NCBI RefSeq assembly: GCF_000003605.2
Contig: NW_003141506.1
Span: 64,001-79,657 of the forward strand
Reading direction: 5' to 3'
Length of the DNA: 15,657 bases
Source of the DNA: Saccoglossus kowalevskii
Taxonomy: Eukaryota > Hemichordata > Enteropneusta > Harrimaniidae
Below the pieces are notes generated by a model, which saw only the letters and a program-made list of their open reading frames with translations, made no database searches and was not told the DNA's origin. Made by a program: the position numbers and the translations under genes. The first letter of the stretch is position 1. Each line of letters starts with the position of its first letter. This document shows positions 10,893-15,657 of this stretch, piece by piece.

Positions 10893-12561
10893 TGTCAGGC
10901 ACCATTGCAGATGAGGAATGCTACTAGTGCTATAATTGAGGTATTTGACATGAGATATGACTAAAATACCAGATGACTATATATGGTCATGTGACTTAAT
11001 TAATATGCATGACAGTAATATGTCAGGCACCATTGCAGATGAGGAATGCTACTAGTGCTATAATTGAGGCAATTTGACATGAGATATGACTAAAATATCA
11101 GATGACTATATATGGTCATGTGACTTAATTAATAAGCATGACAGTAATACGTCAGGCACCATTGCAGATGAGGACATGCTACTAGTGCTTTAATTGAGGC
11201 ATTCGACATGAGATATGACTAAAATACCAGATGACTATATATGGCAATGTGACTTAATTAATATGCATGACAATAATATGTCAGGCACCATTGCAGATGA
11301 GGAATGCTACTAGTGCTATAATTGAGGTATTTGACATGAGATATGACTAAAATACCAGATGACTATATATGGTCATGTGACTTAATTAATAAGCATGACA
11401 GTAATATGTCAGGCACCGTTGCAGATGAGGAATGCTACTAGTGCTATAATTGAGGTATTTGACATGAGATATGACTAAAATACCAGATGACTATATATGG
11501 TCATGTGACTTAATTAATAAGCGTGACAGTAATAAGCAAGGCATCATTGCAGATGAAAAATGCTACTAGTGCTATAATTGAGGTATTTGACATGAGATAT
11601 GACTAAAATATCAGATGACTATATGTGGTCATGTGACTTAATTAATATGCATGACAGTAATACGTCAGGCACCATTGCAGATGAGGAATGCTACTAGTGC
11701 TATAATTGAGGCAATTTGACATGAGATATAACTAAAATATCAGATGACTATATATGGCCATGTTACTTAATTAATATGCATGACAGTAATACGTCAGGCA
11801 CCATTGCAGATGAGGAATGCTACTAGTGCTATAATTGAGGTATTCGACATGAGATATGACTAAAATACCAGATGACTATATATGGTCATGTGACTTAATT
11901 AATAAGCGTGACAGTAATAAGCCAGGCATCATTGCAGATGAGAAATGCTACTAGTGCTATAATTGAGGTATTTGACATGAGATATGACTAAAATATCAGA
12001 TGACTATATATGGTCATGTGACTTAATTAATATGCATGACAGTAATATGTCAGGCACCATTGCAGATGAGGAATGCTACTAGTGCTATAATTGAGGTATT
12101 TGACATGAGATATGACTAAAATACCAGATGACTATATATGATCATGTGACTTAATTAATAAGCGTGACAGTAATAAGCCAGGCATCATTGCAGATGAGAA
12201 ATGCTACTACTGCTATAATTGAGGTATTTGACATGAGATATGACTACAATATCAGATGACTATATATGGTCATGTGACTTAATTAATATGCATGACAGTA
12301 ATATGTCAGGCACCATTGCAGATGAGGAATGCTACTAGTGCTATAATTGAGGCAATTTGACATGAGATATGACTAAAATATCAGATGACTATATATGGCC
12401 ATGTTGCTTAATTAATATGCATGACAGTAATACGTCAGGCACCATTGCAGATAAGGACATGCTGCTAGTGCTATAATTGAGGCATTCGACATGAGATATG
12501 ACTAAAATACCAGATGACTATATATGGCAATGTGACTTAATTAATATGCATGACAGTAATA
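10893..12561 (+). repeat. Mixed block M86-M98
   Basis: Thirteen monomers with short local echoes rather than one clear period. The cg2-plus-generic pair at 10764-11020 recurs at 11150-11406, including the ACAATAATA end. Alternation of a generic monomer ending AATAAGCGTG with z occurs at 11407-11662, 11792-12047 and 12048-12303. cg1 followed by a CGTCAGG monomer occurs at 11663 and 12304. M93 (11792) is a mosaic: CGTCAGG and ATTCGAC of cg2 with the GAGGAATG and GAGGTATT of a generic copy. M98 has private ATAAGGACATG and GCTGCTAGT. Confidence 0.75.
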
Positions 12562-13458
12562 TGTCAGGTACCATTGCAGATGAGGAATGCTACTAGTACT
12601 ATAATTGAGGCAATTAGACATGAGATATGACTAAAATACCAGATGACTATATATGGCAATGTGACTTAATTAATATGCATGACAGTAATATGTCAGGCAC
12701 CATTGCAGATGAGGAATGCTACTAGTGCTATAATTGAGGTATTTGACATGAGATATGACTAAAATACCAGATGACTATATATGGTCATGTGACTTAATTA
12801 ATAAGCGTGACAGTAATAAGCCAGGCATCATTGCAGATGAGAAATATTACTAGTGCTATAATTGAGGTATTTGACATGAGATATGACTAAAATATCAGAT
12901 GACTATATATGGTCATGTGACTTAATTAATATGCATGACAGTAATATGTCAGGCACCATTGCAGATGAGGAATGCTACTAGTGCTATAATTGAGGTATTT
13001 GACATGAGATATGACTAAAATACCAGATGACTATATATGGCAATGTGACTTAATTAATATGCATGACAGTAATATGTCAGGCACCATTACAGATGAGGAA
13101 TGATACTAGTACTATAATTGGTGCATTCAACATGAGATATGACTAAAATACCAGATGACTATATATGGTCATGTGACTTAATTAATATGCATGACAGTAA
13201 TATGTAATTCACCATTGCAGATGAGGAATGCTACTAGTGCTATAATTGAGGCATTTGACATGAGATATGACTAAAATACCAGATGACTATATATGGCAAC
13301 GTGACTTAATTAATATGAATGACAATAATATGTCAGGCACCATTGCAGATGAGGAATGCTACTAGTGCTATAATTGAGGCATTTGACATGAGATATGACT
13401 AAAATACCAGATGACTATATATGGCAATGTGACTTAATTAATATGCATGACAGTAATA
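12562..13458 (+). repeat. 7-monomer form of the right higher-order repeat (897 bp)
   Basis: M99-M105. It starts with a 129-bp copy marked GGTACC, AGTACT and GCAATTAGAC, then a generic monomer ending AATAAGCGTG, a z with GAGAAATATTACT, and a GGCAATG copy. These first four monomers (513 bp) look identical to 13459-13971 and differ at one base (15262) from 14998-15510. They are followed by x, then a y/cg2 hybrid, then one generic copy before the unit restarts. Confidence 0.87.
13203..13330 (+). repeat. Hybrid monomer y/cg2 (M104), deletion junction
   Basis: The left end is class y (TGTAATTCACC, with GCTATAATT). The right part is a cg2 copy like that at 9480: GACATGAG instead of the GACTTGAG seen in all other y copies, then GGCAACGTG, ATATGAATG and ACAATAATA. 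The switch lies at about 13244-13258. Other sets read y, z, cg1, cg2, so this hybrid accounts for loss of three monomers and for the shorter 7-monomer unit. Confidence 0.82.
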
Positions 13459-14997
13459 TGTCAGGTACCATTGCAGATGAGGAATGCTACTAGTACTATA
13501 ATTGAGGCAATTAGACATGAGATATGACTAAAATACCAGATGACTATATATGGCAATGTGACTTAATTAATATGCATGACAGTAATATGTCAGGCACCAT
13601 TGCAGATGAGGAATGCTACTAGTGCTATAATTGAGGTATTTGACATGAGATATGACTAAAATACCAGATGACTATATATGGTCATGTGACTTAATTAATA
13701 AGCGTGACAGTAATAAGCCAGGCATCATTGCAGATGAGAAATATTACTAGTGCTATAATTGAGGTATTTGACATGAGATATGACTAAAATATCAGATGAC
13801 TATATATGGTCATGTGACTTAATTAATATGCATGACAGTAATATGTCAGGCACCATTGCAGATGAGGAATGCTACTAGTGCTATAATTGAGGTATTTGAC
13901 ATGAGATATGACTAAAATACCAGATGACTATATATGGCAATGTGACTTAATTAATATGCATGACAGTAATATGTCAGGCACCATTGCAGATGAGGAATGC
14001 TACTAGTGCTATAATTGAGGTATTTGACATGAGATATGACTGAAATACCAGATGACTATATATGGTCATGTGACTTAATTAATAAGCGTGACAGTATTAA
14101 GCCAGGCATCATTGCAGATGAGAAATGCTACTAGTGCTATAATTGAGGTATTTGACATGAGATATGACTAAAATATCAGATGACTATATATGGTCATGTG
14201 ACTTAATTAATATGCATGACAGTAATATGTCAGGCACCATTGCAAATGAGGAATGCTACTAGTGCTATAATTGAGGTATTTGACATGAGATATGACTAAA
14301 ATATCAGATGACTATATATGGTCATGTGACTTAATTAATATGCATGACAGTAATATGTCAGGCACCATTACAGATGAGGAATGATACTAGTACTATAATT
14401 GGTGCATTCAACATGAGATATGACTAAAATATCAGATGACTATATATGGTCATGTGACTTAATTAATATGCATGACAGTAATATGTAATTCACCATTGCA
14501 GATGAGGAATGCTACTAGTGCTATAATTGAGGCATTTGACTTGAGATATGACTAAAATACCAAATGACTATATATGGTCATGTGACTTTATCAATAAGCG
14601 TGACAGTAATAAGCCAGGCATAATTGCAGATGAGAAATGCTACTAGTGCTATAATTGAGGTATTTGACATGAGATATGACTAAAATATCAGATGACTATA
14701 TATGGTCATGTGACTTAATTAATATGCATGACAGTAATACGTCAGGCACCATTGCAGATGAGGAATGCTACTAGTGCTATAATTGAGGCAATTTGACATG
14801 AGATATGACTAAAATATCAGATGACTATATATGGCCATGTTACTTAATTAATATGCATGACAGTAATACGTCAGGCACCATTGCAGATGAGGACATGCTA
14901 CTAGTGCTTTAATTGAGGCATTCGACATGAGATATTACTAAAATACCAGATGACTATATATGGCAATGTGACTTAATTAATATGCATGACAGTAATA
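13459..14997 (+). repeat. 12-monomer higher-order repeat (1539 bp)
   Basis: M106-M117: the GGTACC copy, generic ending AATAAGCGTG, z with AATATTACT, a GGCAATG copy, generic ending ACAGTATTA, z, generic (TTGCAAATG), x, y, z, cg1, cg2. Five of the twelve are not plain 128-bp-consensus neighbours but named classes that recur together. The order restarts exactly at 14998, giving a 1539-bp period. The last eight monomers repeat the unit at 9867-10892. Confidence 0.85.
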
Positions 14998-15657
14998 TGT
15001 CAGGTACCATTGCAGATGAGGAATGCTACTAGTACTATAATTGAGGCAATTAGACATGAGATATGACTAAAATACCAGATGACTATATATGGCAATGTGA
15101 CTTAATTAATATGCATGACAGTAATATGTCAGGCACCATTGCAGATGAGGAATGCTACTAGTGCTATAATTGAGGTATTTGACATGAGATATGACTAAAA
15201 TACCAGATGACTATATATGGTCATGTGACTTAATTAATAAGCGTGACAGTAATAAGCCAGGTATCATTGCAGATGAGAAATATTACTAGTGCTATAATTG
15301 AGGTATTTGACATGAGATATGACTAAAATATCAGATGACTATATATGGTCATGTGACTTAATTAATATGCATGACAGTAATATGTCAGGCACCATTGCAG
15401 ATGAGGAATGCTACTAGTGCTATAATTGAGGTATTTGACATGAGATATGACTAAAATACCAGATGACTATATATGGCAATGTGACTTAATTAATATGCAT
15501 GACAGTAATATGTCAGGCACCATTGCAGATGAGGAATGCTACTAGTGCTATAATTGAGGTATTTGACATGAGATATGACTAAAATACCAGATGACTATAT
15601 ATGGTCATGTGACTTAATTAATAAGCGTGACAGTATTAAGCCAGGCATCATTGCATG
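14998..15657 (+). repeat. Start of a second 12-monomer unit, cut by the window end
   Basis: M118-M122 repeat M106-M110 in order: the GGTACC copy, generic, z with AATATTACT (one private T at 15262), a GGCAATG copy and generic ending ACAGTATTA. The only other difference I noticed is GACTAAAAT here against GACTGAAAT in M110. M123 then begins as z, as expected, and the sequence ends. Confidence 0.85.
15639..15657 (+). repeat. Partial z monomer at the window end
   Basis: Nineteen bases that follow class z up to GCATCATTGCA and then read TG where every other monomer has two more bases (GCAGATG or a variant). This is either a two-base deletion, the first bases of different sequence beyond the array, or an end-of-read error. 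It is too short to decide. Confidence 0.7.

Larger units (their letters stand above)
1..15657 (+). repeat. Satellite DNA array, 122 monomers of about 128 bp
   Basis: The entire window consists of direct, head-to-tail copies of one AT-rich unit with nothing between them. Monomer starts are recognised by TGTCAGG or its variants CGTCAGG, AGCCAGG, TGTAATTC and TGTCAGTC. Most copies are 128 bp. The 129-bp copies carry one extra A (GCAATTT for GCATTT, or GACTAAAAA once) or an extra C (GAGGACATG). The two 126-bp copies lack three bases of CAGATGAC, and the 127-bp copy lacks one A. No coding sequence is present: the forward consensus has about 14 stop codons and the reverse about 10, spread over all frames, so an open frame rarely exceeds about 35 codons. 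There are no tRNA, rRNA or transposon signatures. This is typical of eukaryotic satellite DNA. The family is not one I recognise. Strand is arbitrary. Confidence 0.97.

Noticed and set aside
1-15657. Protein-coding tandem repeat
   Set aside because: Stops occur in all six frames within about one monomer, and the 128-bp period changes frame at each copy, so no frame continues.
1-15657. CRISPR array
   Set aside because: The 128-bp copies are directly adjacent with no unique spacers, and there are no cas genes.
1-15657. Inserted transposon or long terminal repeat
   Set aside because: Monomer lengths add up exactly from 1 to 15638 with only 1-3 base length changes, leaving no room for an insertion, and no target duplications or terminal inverted repeats were seen.
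1-15657. Replication-origin iterons of a plasmid or phage
   Set aside because: The unit is far longer than iterons (about 17-22 bp), the array is over 15 kb and there is no replication gene.

Overview
The whole window is one uninterrupted tandem (satellite) array. Dividing it by eye from base 1 gives 122 complete head-to-tail monomers, all in the same orientation, plus a 19-base partial at the right end. Of these, 92 are 128 bp, 27 are 129 bp, two are 126 bp and one is 127 bp; these lengths add up exactly to the start of the partial at 15639. The consensus is about 34% G+C and has no CpG. I see no gene, RNA gene, transposon, unique spacer or non-repeat sequence anywhere. Every frame of both strands is closed by several stops per monomer, and because 128 is not a multiple of 3 no reading frame is kept from copy to copy.

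The most likely source is a eukaryotic nuclear genome, in pericentromeric, centromeric, subtelomeric or other heterochromatic DNA. The reasons are the long homogeneous array, the higher-order repeat structure, the lack of coding sequence and the CpG depletion. I do not recognise the satellite family and cannot name a species. Below, M1 to M123 number the monomers from left to right, and 'position' means position within the monomer, starting at base 1.

Layout. (1) 1-1409, a set of diverse monomers, M1-M11. (2) 1410-5250, a young higher-order repeat domain: a partial unit, two full 9-monomer units of 1152 bp that differ at about three bases, and a third, shortened unit. (3) 5251-6531, a second, rearranged copy of the left flank M1-M11, so the young domain sits between two related flanks. 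(4) 6532-8069, a domain rich in one monomer class (class p, starting TGTCAGTCACC). (5) 8070-12561, several overlapping, imperfect higher-order units built from classes x, y, z, cg1 and cg2. (6) 12562-15657, a second higher-order repeat domain: a 7-monomer (897 bp) form, then a 12-monomer (1539 bp) form, then the start of another 12-monomer unit cut by the window edge.

The sequence records satellite evolution by unequal exchange. There are recent near-identical multimers, deletions of whole monomers marked by hybrid monomers at the junctions, and variants that always travel together across monomer boundaries. Each monomer is asymmetric. The left part (about 19-46) is conserved. The right part (about 54-128) is dense in short palindromes, including an 18-bp dyad, PacI- and NsiI-type palindromes and a junction hairpin, and it carries five same-strand TGAC words. 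The dyad-rich half is the best candidate for a functional element such as a chromatin or protein-binding site, but that is inference.
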